A DNA stretch of 13,070 nt from Phoronis ovalis (Eukaryota > Phoronida > Phoronidae): positions 1-13,070 of the forward strand of contig JAOXYB010095049.1 of assembly GCA_028565635.1 (NCBI GenBank), read 5' to 3'. Below the pieces are notes generated by a model that had not been told where the DNA came from, searched no databases, and worked only from the letters and a program-made list of their open reading frames with translations. Both the position numbers and the translations under genes were made by a program. Of this stretch, positions 1 to 9,200 are shown piece by piece (the stretch's first letter is position 1; each line of letters starts with the position of its first letter).

Positions 1-119
1 ATACTTGTTTTCTATGTTGATTTTACGTCCAAGTTTTTAAAACATTTTTCATAAAAAAATCAGCATTTGAAAAATTCTAAATACCATGTTCTACATTAGG
101 TGGTGTCGCCGTTTTCACT

Positions 120-125
120 TTTATT
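120..125 (-). terminator. Candidate polyadenylation signal AATAAA
   Basis: Canonical hexamer on the minus strand, about 340 bases beyond the first in-frame stop reached if the LDLa exon is read through (TAG at 464-462). It could end the CUB-LDLa transcript in the window, but chance AATAAA is common in such AT-rich DNA. Confidence 0.3.
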
Positions 126-128
126 CAG

Positions 129-358
129 GTGCCTTGAAGGAAATTATGTTTTTCTCAAGGTTATTGCGAATTTTCGATTATTTATACATTATGAGATCAA
201 CAGTAGGTTTCTGGGAACTTCTTATAAAATCTGAAGGTGATAACGAATTGCTTTGGACAATTTGTGCTAGAGCTATTTCAACTCTAAATTATTTACTAGT
301 ACCAATAAGTATTTTCAATCTTACAAAGAAAACATATGCCAACTTCCAAAATCACTAA
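129..358 (+). CDS. Unexplained open frame, possible terminal exon of another gene
   Basis: A frame preceded by TTTATTCAG (acceptor-like, AG at 127-128) runs 76 codons to TAA at 356-358; in total the frame is open from 86. It contains LLRIFDYLYI, KSEGDNELLW and LNYLLVPISIF, a composition more protein-like than other chance frames here. A distant echo of the PEX11 family (LRxFD, then an acidic spacer and LxYxxxP) is too weak to name. No AATAAA follows closely. It may be chance. Confidence 0.25.
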
Positions 359-388
359 ATGTAACTACAAGGAAGAGAAACGAAAAAT

Positions 389-486
389 ATATGCTAAAGG
401 TCAACTTACAATATGCTAAAGGTCAAATTTACAATATGCTAAAGGTCAAACTTACAATATGCTAAAGGTCAAACTTACAATATGCT
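389..486 (-). repeat. Minisatellite of 4.3 copies x 23 bp, each carrying a splice donor
   Basis: Copies are 389-410 (22 bp), 411-433, 434-456 and 457-479, with a partial copy at 480-486. On the minus strand each contains GTAAGTTTGACCTTTAGC or a variant: GTAAAT in the second copy and one base missing in the first. The copy nearest the exon supplies the donor of the LDLa exon, and the partial copy is the last coding bases of that exon. The array therefore grew from the exon-intron junction into the intron. Confidence 0.93.
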
Positions 487-595
487 CCTGAGCTTGATTC
501 ATCAGTCCCATCAAAACAGTGATCCACTCCATCACAACGCAGGTCTTTATCTATACAGTTATTGTTATTACATCGAAATTCACTACAAGAGCTAC
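479..595 (-). CDS. CUB-LDLa gene coding exon 4 (LDL-receptor class A domain)
   Basis: Acceptor TTTCATTTTTTAG, donor GTAAGT (478-473). The 117-nt exon has phase 1 on both sides, the classic symmetrical layout of an LDLa module. It reads [20 protein letters not shown] then [16 protein letters not shown]; the sixth cysteine codon straddles the donor (T|GT). His181 sits where most LDLa repeats have an acidic calcium ligand just before cysteine 5. Confidence 0.92.
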
Positions 596-3500
596 CTAAA
601 AAATGAAATTATGTGTCATGTATATAATAAATCAGTTTGCTGCAATAAAGCAGCTATACAGCATGAACTGGCCAGTGCTGATCATTCGTTACTTTTAAGT
701 CAGGATTTTTATAAAACCCTAAAAGCAACATTTCTTGAAGTGTTGAGGTTAACCAGCAGCCACTGACAGTTAATTCTTAATGATGAAGCACCTTTATTTG
801 CTTTATGAAAATTATCAGAACTGAGTGAACAACTGTAGTAGAACAAGTTGTGGCATCGTCAGTATTTCACTCGTGGAAAAACACCAACATCTACACAATA
901 TATTGAAACAAGCATATTCACTTTTATACAAACCTACAAGGACAGGCCAGCTGGTTAAAAACAGCATTGTTTAATTTCTAAAGACCAATTCTTTACCTAT
1001 CTAACAATAACGCATTTAAGAAATGACTGTGCAGTTGGTATACTTACTGGATCTAACAGTGGTCAGTACAATCTTGAAGCTATATGCAATGCTTCCTGCA
1101 TTCTCTAATCTGAGAGATAAATATCTCTGAGTTGTCTCAAAGATATAGTTTTGTCCTACGCTTGAATTAACATTGCTCTTACACGAAAATCTTGCCTAAA
1201 AAAATAAAAGAATTACTTTGTTCTAAATGCAGTAAATACAAAACGTCTAGATAATGGAATCATCAAGCAGTGTGTATAAGCACAGACTAACTTGACAGGG
1301 TAAATTTTTCTGAAAAAATTTTAAAAATAAACTAATCTTTCAATTATAGGTCACAATAATTTCCATTTTTTCCTTTTTCATAATAGGTCATTTCAGGGAA
1401 TTTGGAGATGTTCTAAATAAAGTGACATAAATCAAGTATTATCTTAAAGAATCGTCCTCAATTACAAATCAAGTCAAACACATAATATATATAAAGCTGT
1501 AAATGAAGTATTTATAACCTAAAAATAACTAATCGCCATCTCACTAATAGGTGGTGATCTAAGATGATATCTACAAAAGTGGAGAAAATGAAATACAATT
1601 AGGATAAGAAAATGACAATAGCCTTTTCATTATCATAGTACCATGGGCAATAGGTCTAGCATATATTAAAATAAGTAAATAACGGTTATATTTTCAGCCC
1701 GTTGTAAACAAGAAATTCTATAAAAACGGCGTTATTTTCAGAGCAGTACATCATGTGCTCCAGTTTCCGCGCTGCACTTTAACATTTTGCAATGAATGTA
1801 TTTGATATCACACGCAATGTTATAAGGCACAAACTGATTAAGAGATATAGTTAACATTTAAGCATTTCCTCAGTTTTCATTCGCTGACACTGATGTCTCA
1901 ACGCTGGCCAATAGAAACTTGTAAGTAATGATGCAGTTGTTAGAGACTTGTAACAATGGAATTCAGATGATTTTGATAAATATAGACAAAAATAAATGGT
2001 ATTTTTGTTGCAAAAACAAGATGAAATTGAAAAATTTCTACAAGATGCAGTTTGTGAATTGGCATAAAAATACAATCAAGCTCTTTTAATTATTTATCTT
2101 TACAAAACAGGTAGTCTTAATTTTATTCATTTGTTTTAAATGCATTTATAAATTGAGCTCATAGTAAGGTTTACTAGACCTAACTCATACTGAAAGGTTT
2201 ATCCTGTTCATAAAGCAATTTGGTACACTAGCGGTACAAAAGTTGGGACATCAGTAGAAAAAAAGTGGTAAAAAAACCTTTTTGATGCAGAATGCAACCA
2301 ACTTTATATTCTGGAAAATATTGCACTTGTACCAATACATTAATGTATCCAGAAATAACTGGCGTTAAATATAAAAATTGCGCTAGTGAAAACTGACAAA
2401 TGAATCTGTAATTTGTGAGGTGTTTATCCTCCGTAAAGAGTATAAGCAGGAAACACAGAAAGTTATGTTTCGTTTCTCTAGAAGTATTTTTTCAACATGG
2501 CCAATATTTTTGCATTTCATGATGTTACAATGATGCTGCTTAAAAATCCGAATAGAAGTAAAAATATAAGTGTAATCCTATGCTAGACTTATTGCCCTTG
2601 ATAGTGCAACAACTTACTAATGGTGATCCTGTAGTCCCACTATTATCATACACTTTCAATACTGAAGAACACGGGAGGTTTAACGATTCAACACGAAATT
2701 TTATCCTTTTAGTACTAAATATACTATCGGATGACATGAATTTCATGACACATGCCGAATGACTATATAAAGATGCACCAGTGGAGGATCCAGTAATTAC
2801 TGCTCCATCAATTTCTTTCGCTTTTGTCACACCGCACATTTTGCTAGGCATTGTGTCTAAAAAATAAATAAATCTGTTTTACAAAAAATTTTGTGCACAA
2901 ATTGTGTTTTTAGGTTATTATACGAGTTATTATTTTTCCATATTTTTAAGCTTTGCTTTAATGAATATTAAGAATTTCCTAATCTAAAAAAAAATAACAT
3001 TTAAGTTAAAATTTGTATCCTTTTCTTTTAACATTTTCTTTTAACATTTCATAGTATTAAATAATATGCTAAAATCCTCTTGACCCTTTTAAAAACACAA
3101 TTTTTCTTAACCAATAGTATACATGTAATATGTTCAATGGGGCAGCATACTTTAGCAAATTGATTAACTCTCAGAGGCACCCATTTACACAACAAAAATA
3201 TGCCTGCTTTGGGATTTCTACATGTGCAATTAGTTTTTATGGTTTAATTAAGCATAGTTGATCCTTCTTGTACAACCAAAACAATATATTATATATTCTT
3301 AATTCTTGTTAGTAATCAGTAGCATTTAAATTGTAATTAGCAGCTTATACAGGTTTGATCCCTGTTAACATACACACACAAATACCATCTTCTCTACTTG
3401 TGAGGTAACATATGTTAAGATATTTTCTCATTTGTAAATTCACTTCTGTACTTCAGATATTCTTTGTACATCATCATTTACAAAATAAGACATTTATAAT

Positions 3501-5631
3501 AAATCATATTGTTAAAAACTGTGTACAATAATCTCATGAATGATAAAGTAGCAGTTGGAGTAAACAGCTTTCATTTTAATAATGTTAGGATATATTTCTA
3601 AAAAATACAGAGTATGTTCAGATTGCTGAAAATATTTTATAGACTGGTAAAAACTGATTAAATAATAAATGGTATTTATAATTACATACTCTAGGCAGCA
3701 TGCTGGATCAATACTGAATATTCAACAGGACAGCTATGATAAGCTATAGCATCTTACTTCAAATATTCATTTGGTAATTTGTTATTCAATACATTCACTT
3801 AATTGGTATTGTCTTTCATTCTTCAAATGTGGATGGTCATTTATAGTATTCAACATGTGGCAACAAGCTATGGTATGGGCTCTCTTTCTTACTTTCACAG
3901 ACAGTTGATCACGAGAATTATATTCATAATTTTATTTGCAATGGGACTGCTTACAGATTCAGACCAAATTACTTCTTGTTATAATGGTCTAGAATTATTA
4001 TTTTTGTTGTGTTAACTCTTAATATATTGTAATTTGGGCAACATTAACACCTGTACATACATTTAAAACAGCTTTTTATAGGGTTTTTTGCCAGTTTGAA
4101 TAATAATGATATCAATATTTATTTGCAATTTAAATCAACACATTATTGTGCTGTGGCTCCAGTCCACAGAAGTAATTGCTTCAAGCTATGAAATACAAAA
4201 CTTTACAATCATAGAAATTAAATGGGAAATAATTTTAATAATATAGATACTATTTATTCAGGTCTGGAGGGGTTTTCACCACATATAAAAGCATAATTTG
4301 TTTCAATCTATTTTAATACCATATTATAAGCCAGGAATGTAACATAATTATCTGGTTTTTTTTGTTGCCTCCTTAATGCTGACACAAGTAAAAACAGAAA
4401 ACTTAACTTTTAAACAGCTGTACTAACAAATCTAAAGTGCCATAAAGGAAAGTGGCTTTCCACACAAGTTAGTAATTAAAATGTTATCCTTTCCATGTTC
4501 AATCTAGAATTTTACACTTTTTAAAATATAACTAGGCCAGTATGTATAATGTTACTCATTTAAATATTGAAAATAATTCTAGACTGGTTATTATAACTCA
4601 GGCACCATATGAAATTAATCTCACTACAAAAGGCTACGAAAATATTATCATATACAATAGAATAATAACTATGACATCCTTATTCTTAATTATGAATTGT
4701 AATCAAATATTATATCTCAGCAGATGAGTGCCATGTGTTGTTTACTTCATCCTGAGGCACAGAAGTATAAATTTAAAGTAAGAAGACACTCATATATTAT
4801 ACTTGTCATGCACGCTTGCATGCTTTTGACTGCATGTCCTGTTCATAATGAAAATAATACCATTTAAATAACCTTTAATTGATACTTAACCTTAGAGACA
4901 TTCTGGTTTCAAATAATATATCAAATTTTAAATGTCAGTGATGGGATCCATTTTTGTATTAGAAGAATATCATATTAAGTTGATTATTAATTGGACATAT
5001 AAATTAAACATATAGGTGTAAAAATGGAAGATCCAAACTGGCTTTTCAGCCAGTCATTACCAGTAAACAAGATTTATAACAGTCAACATGATTTTTAGCA
5101 CTGATAAAACAAGACTTTTCACAGTAAACAGGATTATGGATAAGGGGAGCACTGACCTCATAAAATAAATCCTAAAATCCTAATAAATTATTAATAGTAC
5201 TATTTTAGTATTACAATCCTCACTGTTCCTTTTTAACTGAGAGACAAATTGAAGAGAATGATGACAACCTTAACCCCGGAATGTGATGTTAGTTACAAAC
5301 AGTGGATATTAAAGTAATAAGTTTTAAAATACAAAACAAGATCAAAGAGAGGTCTAATTATTGACTTTGTCAGATGGACTAGGTGTGATAATAAAAACGC
5401 CATTAGTAATTGCGCAAATCCAGGTTTTACACAAAGGTAGAAGACGGGGGGGGGTGCGAATGAATCATTATATTTACCAAGAGACAGGAATAGCAACAAA
5501 TATCCTTCTCAACTTGCCAAATAACAAATTAATAAACAATAGAGATACTTACAAAATCTATTAGTTTTTCCACTCGTTACATCCATAAAACATAGTAAAA
5601 AAATTGTCGTATAAATCCGAATAAGATCCAT
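479..5631 (-). CDS. Secreted or membrane CUB + LDLa protein, LDLRAD2-like (4 exons; 3' end uncertain)
   Basis: Four minus-strand exons (5553-5631, 2618-2856, 1048-1195, 479-595) join with matching phases into about 195 residues. Residues 1-21 are a signal peptide with a hydrophobic core (TTIFLLCF). Residues 34 to about 152 form a CUB-type beta-sandwich with four cysteines (34, 62, 89, 111), an LKVYD strand typical of CUB folds and a sequon at N116. Residues 159-195 form an LDL-receptor class A repeat with six cysteines (159, 164, 169, 176, 182, 195) and the calcium-box D.DE ending. One CUB followed by one LDLa, with GSPL and LRL in matching places, recalls vertebrate LDLRAD2; neuropilin-like NETO proteins have two CUBs. 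Family assignment is from memory, so no symbol is given. Ligand and function are unknown. It is transcribed divergently from COG7. The start has A at -3, G at +4 and an in-frame stop at 5650-5652. The chain may end just past 479 or continue off the left edge. Confidence 0.85.
596..1047 (-). other. Intron 3 of the CUB-LDLa gene
   Basis: 452 bp between GTAAGT and TTTCATTTTTTAG on the minus strand. I see no further exon, repeat or RNA gene. The plus-strand frame over 482-766 is mainly the complement of the LDLa exon plus intron sequence. Confidence 0.8.
1048..1195 (-). CDS. CUB-LDLa gene coding exon 3 (second half of CUB, residues 107-155)
   Basis: Acceptor TATTTTTTTAG, donor GTAAGT (1047-1042). 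Phase 0 in, phase 1 out. It begins [20 protein letters not shown], contains the fourth CUB cysteine and a sequon NSS, and ends with the alternating LSLRLENAG and SFKIVLTTV strands expected for the end of a CUB fold. Confidence 0.87.
1196..2617 (-). other. Intron 2 of the CUB-LDLa gene
   Basis: 1422 bp of AT-rich sequence. Short open frames exist on both strands, such as 1851-2075 minus and a 23-codon frame at 1996-2067 plus, but none has recognisable domains or good splice borders. No transposon ends or target-site duplications were recognised. Confidence 0.75.
2618..2856 (-). CDS. CUB-LDLa gene coding exon 2 (first half of CUB, residues 27-106)
   Basis: Acceptor ATTTATTTTTTAG on the minus strand, donor GTAAGT (2617-2612). 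Exon 1 leaves one base, which joins this exon's first two to make Tyr27, and the frame is then open throughout. Key parts are [24 protein letters not shown] and [14 protein letters not shown], giving CUB cysteines 1-3. It ends in phase 0, mid-domain. Confidence 0.88.
2857..5552 (-). other. Intron 1 of the CUB-LDLa gene
   Basis: 2696 bp, the longest intron, strongly AT-rich and almost without CpG (for example none in 3001-3300). It separates the signal-peptide exon from the CUB exons. I found no coding exon, tRNA or intact mobile element. A short hairpin (7-bp stem, 4-base loop) lies at 5037-5054 and a run of nine G at 5446-5454. Confidence 0.75.
5553..5631 (-). CDS. CUB-LDLa gene coding exon 1 (signal peptide, residues 1-26)
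   Basis: ATG at 5631-5629 opens [20 protein letters not shown] followed by GKTNRF, a charged start, a hydrophobic core and a likely cleavage after TSG. The donor GTAAGT (5552-5547) is consensus and the exon ends in phase 1, usual for introns after a signal peptide. Confidence 0.85.
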
Positions 5632-5675
5632 TCTCAGTTCGAAACTGTTTTAGTGTTTAATGCTTGAGTGATTGA

Positions 5676-5681
5676 AACTGA
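5676..5681 (-). promoter_or_regulatory. Candidate initiator (TCAGTT) for the CUB-LDLa gene
   Basis: Matches the arthropod initiator TCAKTY and would give a 5' UTR of about 48 nt with no upstream ATG. The same bases, preceded by TTTTTCATT, could instead be a splice acceptor after a noncoding exon. Confidence 0.35.
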
Positions 5682-5718
5682 AAATGAAAAATTAATGTAA
5701 TCAATTTTAGCGCAGCAC

Positions 5719-5728
5719 GACGTACGTC
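5719..5728. promoter_or_regulatory. CRE-like palindrome GACGTACGTC
   Basis: Perfect 10-bp palindrome followed by A, so the plus strand reads ACGTCA, half of the cAMP-response element TGACGTCA bound by CREB/ATF bZIP factors. It lies about 90 bp upstream of the CUB-LDLa start, in the CpG-rich core. Confidence 0.4.
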
Positions 5729-6218
5729 AGACTGGCCAATTAGCCGAGATGCGTGTCCTTTCACGAAATACTTCAAATACTGAACTAGGACGACTTCAAT
5801 AGGTACAAACTGTGAAACACGTAATCACGATGCTGTTGAAAACAACAAAATACCAATTCTATAAACCGTGACACAATGCAATGTGTGGAAGTCGATGATG
5901 ACTAATTTCTTTTCACCGGAAATTCATACATAGGAATGCGTATAGTGTGCTTCGATTTATATTTGCATTAAAACGCCAAAATCACGAAAGAATACGACGC
6001 ATGTTACAAAAAGGAAATGTGCAACATTTGCAAAGGAAGTACTTATTGACAAACCATAGATGTATGGGTTTAGTTTATCGAATAGGAGTTATTTTATTAA
6101 ATTTATTTGAGATTGTTTATTTAATCAACAGGTGTCGCTGTGTGTGTATGTGGTGTTCAGTGTCGGCCTATTGGAGCAGGGCTGCTGGATCGTAATGTGA
6201 TATATACGTTTGTGATAT

Positions 6219-6223
6219 TCAGT
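6219..6223 (+). promoter_or_regulatory. Candidate initiator (TCAGT) for COG7
   Basis: TCAGT here would start a 65-nt 5' UTR free of ATG. TATATA at 6201-6206 lies about 20 bp upstream, closer than a typical TATA spacing. A second TCAGT at 6157-6161 is an alternative. Confidence 0.3.
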
Positions 6224-6285
6224 AATAGTCTCGCTGTACACCAGGTCTCTACAAACTGTGCCGTGACAGTTTCTGTCTCTGGAAT

Positions 6286-6288
6286 ATG
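6286..6288 (+). CDS. COG7: COG7 coding exon 1 (start codon only)
   Basis: The coding part of the first exon is just ATG, followed directly by a consensus donor GTGAGT (6289-6294). The next exon begins with the Asp that follows Met in human COG7. The 5' UTR lies upstream in the same exon, from an unmapped start site. Confidence 0.88.
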
Positions 6289-9200
6289 GTGAGTTTTTAA
6301 GACATGCTCATAACTTGCTGTTATGATTGCTAAAATCTCTGCAGCAAAGGCGAGAGACATCCCCAAATTGCCCAAAATAAATCCATCCATAACTCCCATA
6401 TAAGTAAAGTACAACATTATATAATAACACAATATTTTACTTGTAATGTAAGTTGATGTTTCTTCATGCTTCGTACTTTGAAATCTTGAACCTATCGCCC
6501 GCTGTGCCAAAGAGGATATACAGTTTATATAATTTTACAGGACTACTCAAAATTTCTGGATGATGATTTTGATGTGAAAGAATGGGTAAACTTGGCTTTC
6601 AAATCTCAGAAAGATAACTCAAACAAAGATGTAAGTAAAATGCCTGTGAGTAAAGATGCATATTTTGTATGTCGTATATCATGAATACAAGCTTTGCTTT
6701 TTAGTTTATCTCTGATATGGGTGAGGTTTGACCAAATATCCCGAAAAATGAGTGGTACTGTAATTAATAGTGAGAGTGACTTCACAGAACTCATGCAACT
6801 TACAAATTGTGTAAGTTGTACAATCAGATTTGGTAACTTATCCTTTGGATACTGTTTCTATAGGAAATTTTAAAACTCTTGCACTGACTACAACAAAAAT
6901 CCAAGCAACACTCTTTCTGAGCCATCAACCAAGTATTGTAACAGTATGCACATGCTATGAAAGTGTCCCCTTGCAAAGTATATAACTTCAAAAAACAATC
7001 TGTATTAAATGTGTTTTATTTCAGCAATATGCGACAACATTGGTGATGAAGTTGCAGATGTTTATTCAAGAAGTGAATAATGTCATAGAAGAAACAAGCC
7101 AACAAGCTGTTCAAAATCTACCAAGGTTTACAGCTATTAATATAATTTTGCCTTCAATAATTTTCATCCACAATTTCCTATATTCCATGTCATTAGAATT
7201 CAAATACCACCACCTAAACTGTACTTTGCTCAAGGCATCGAAGACACTTGAGTATACATTATAGAGTATTTAATTTTTATAATGTTTTTAAATTTGACAC
7301 ATATGATAAAAAAAAACACATATGTGAAAAATTCTGGTAGTGATAGTTGACCTCCTAACTGTTTGAAATGATTTTCATTGGTGCTTCTTTTCAAATAAAA
7401 TGATGAATACCTTAATCATTATTTACATTTATTATTATTGTATTATTCATTAGAGTTCTGAGAGAAATAGCAGCTGTGAAGCAAGAAGCTTTGCTACTTC
7501 AAGAGCAGATGAGGCTTGTCAAGCAAGATATCCAAAAGGTAGGTTATAGATCTGGCTGACACAGTACACACTTGAATCTATATGAATTTCATGTCAATTT
7601 GATCACTTCTTGTACACAATGTTGTTATGGTTTGTATTATTTAGTTATCTGAACAATTAGTAGCTGTTAATAATTATTTATTAAAATTTGACCAATATTA
7701 AAAATATTGGTGTAGTAATTAGTAAATCTATGACACTATTCAAATATGCAGCCATTTGATGCCACAACCAACCATAAATTATGTGGTGTATATATATTAT
7801 ATATATACATATCATATAGGCTTAAATTTGTTTGTTATGACTATGTTTTGACTATGCTTAAATCAACACTTATTTTTTCTAAATTCTTATTAGCAGTGTT
7901 TCTGATTATAATTTAGGTTGAGCATGACACTGCTAGATCAATGGAGATGTTGCTTCAAGTTGACTCCATTAAGTCCCGGATGCAGGCTGCTTCAAATGCT
8001 CTACAGGTATGAATATCTCATGGGTAAAAATTTGATATTATTTAAGGAACACTAAAAAGGTGTTATTCCACTTTATTGTGTTTTTTAATAGATTAGAAAA
8101 AAAAAGTTAGAAACATTAATATAATTATTAGTTTATACCACTTGATTCCTCACATGATACTTTAAATGATCCACAGAATATGGTGCATTTTTCATTTGGC
8201 ACGAGTATGTTCCAGCTCAGTATAATATCAAGCATGTTATCCATATTTTGTATTACACATTTGCATCAGCAAGAATGCCCTCTGGTGGATAATACTATCG
8301 TTGTTTCTCTAACTTGACAGGAAGCAGATAACTGGACCACTTTGTCAGCTGATGTGGAAGAAGTATTCCAGTCTCAAAATATTGATGCAGTAAGTAACTC
8401 TTCTGGCAAAATTTAGTAACAAGGCATAGTAACAAAGCATTACCATTTCAAAACTAATTCATACATCAAAGATGTCATGTCAGCTTGGAAGGCTCTGATG
8501 AGGATGGTTCGACATAATGAAGTTGCAAGTTTTGGCTGTTGTTGGATATTTTGTTCCGTACTTTTGACTTAAACTATATGGAACATTTCTACGAAGCTAT
8601 TAAATAAGATTTGTGTTTCTTGTCACACTAGTGTTATTATTTCAATTTTAGATTGCTGCAAAACTTGTAGGAATGCAACAGAGCTTGGTAAGTATAGTTT
8701 TGATATTTTCCATTCTCGGTCACCTTTTTTTGGCAGTAAAAATAAAGGGACTTGATCTTTGTGTTACATAATGACTTGGATGAACAAAATGTAGTATAAA
8801 ATGAATTTTAATAAATGACTGTAAATCTTAGTTTATTTTGTTTTTTATTGTACTATTTTCCTGGTAGGGATTGGCTTTGAAAACTATGGTTTTAAATTTT
8901 GGTTTTAAAAATAATGATTCATATGGCCATATGATTTGCAGAAATTGCTGGTTGATGTACCCGATTATGAAGACAGGTGCTCCCACCTGGAAGCATTAAA
9001 GAATAGATTAGAAGCTATGCTCAGTCCACAACTTGTTGCAGCTTTCAATTCTCAATCTGCAGGTAAAAATTGCCTTATAGTACTATCAAAAGTAAGACAA
9101 TTTTAGTCAAAACTAAAAGGACACATTAATTTAGAAGCTGACCTCCTTGCATGCAGAGAGTATCATTGCCATATCTGCCACAGATCAGTATCAGTGAGTG

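Larger units (their letters stand above)
5632..6285. promoter_or_regulatory. Shared bidirectional promoter and 5' UTRs of COG7 and the CUB-LDLa gene
   Basis: Only 654 bp separate the two divergent start codons. CpG is frequent, about 19 in 5701-6000, while neighbouring introns have almost none. It contains CCAAT at 5736-5740 (+), ATTGG at 6170-6174 and a CRE-like palindrome at 5719-5728. TCAGT initiator-like sites face each gene. Start sites are not determined by sequence alone. Confidence 0.65.

Noticed and set aside
100-132. Minus-strand acceptor at 134-133 giving Cys-Thr-stop with an overlapping AATAAA
   Set aside because: It restores the sixth cysteine, but the acceptor (TTCAAG) is weak and the poly(A) signal would overlap the stop codon, so it is only a remote alternative.
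325-364. Pyrimidine-rich TTTCTCTTCCTTGTAG on the minus strand, followed by a 40-base segment and GTAAGA, as the exon after the LDLa exon
   Set aside because: Joining it would replace the sixth LDLa cysteine with Phe and add no domain; the good acceptor-like tract alone is not enough.
1851-2075. Cysteine-rich 74-codon minus-strand frame, and a 23-codon plus-strand frame at 1996-2067
   Set aside because: The cysteine spacing fits no known module and inserting it would break the phase-0 CUB join; the plus frame is too short to judge.
3803-4015. 70-codon plus-strand frame in the long intron of the CUB-LDLa gene
   Set aside because: No domain, no splice support, and no CpG or codon pattern unlike the surrounding AT-rich intron.
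5446-5454. Run of nine G in an AT-rich intron
   Set aside because: A single homopolymer cannot form a G-quadruplex alone and is prone to sequencing error.
5947-6195. 82-codon basic open frame on the plus strand just upstream of COG7
   Set aside because: It lies over the likely promoter and 5' UTR, has no family resemblance and ends before the COG7 start in another frame.
6157-6510. 117-codon open frame on the minus strand across COG7 exon 1 and intron 1, with a hydrophobic middle
   Set aside because: It is antisense to the well-supported COG7 start and promoter, has no recognisable domain, and looks like a chance frame.
7040-7264. Continuous frame starting inside COG7 exon 3 and running into intron 3
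   Set aside because: Similarity stops at 7125, where a donor occurs and the next conserved block resumes at 7454; the tail is intron read-through.
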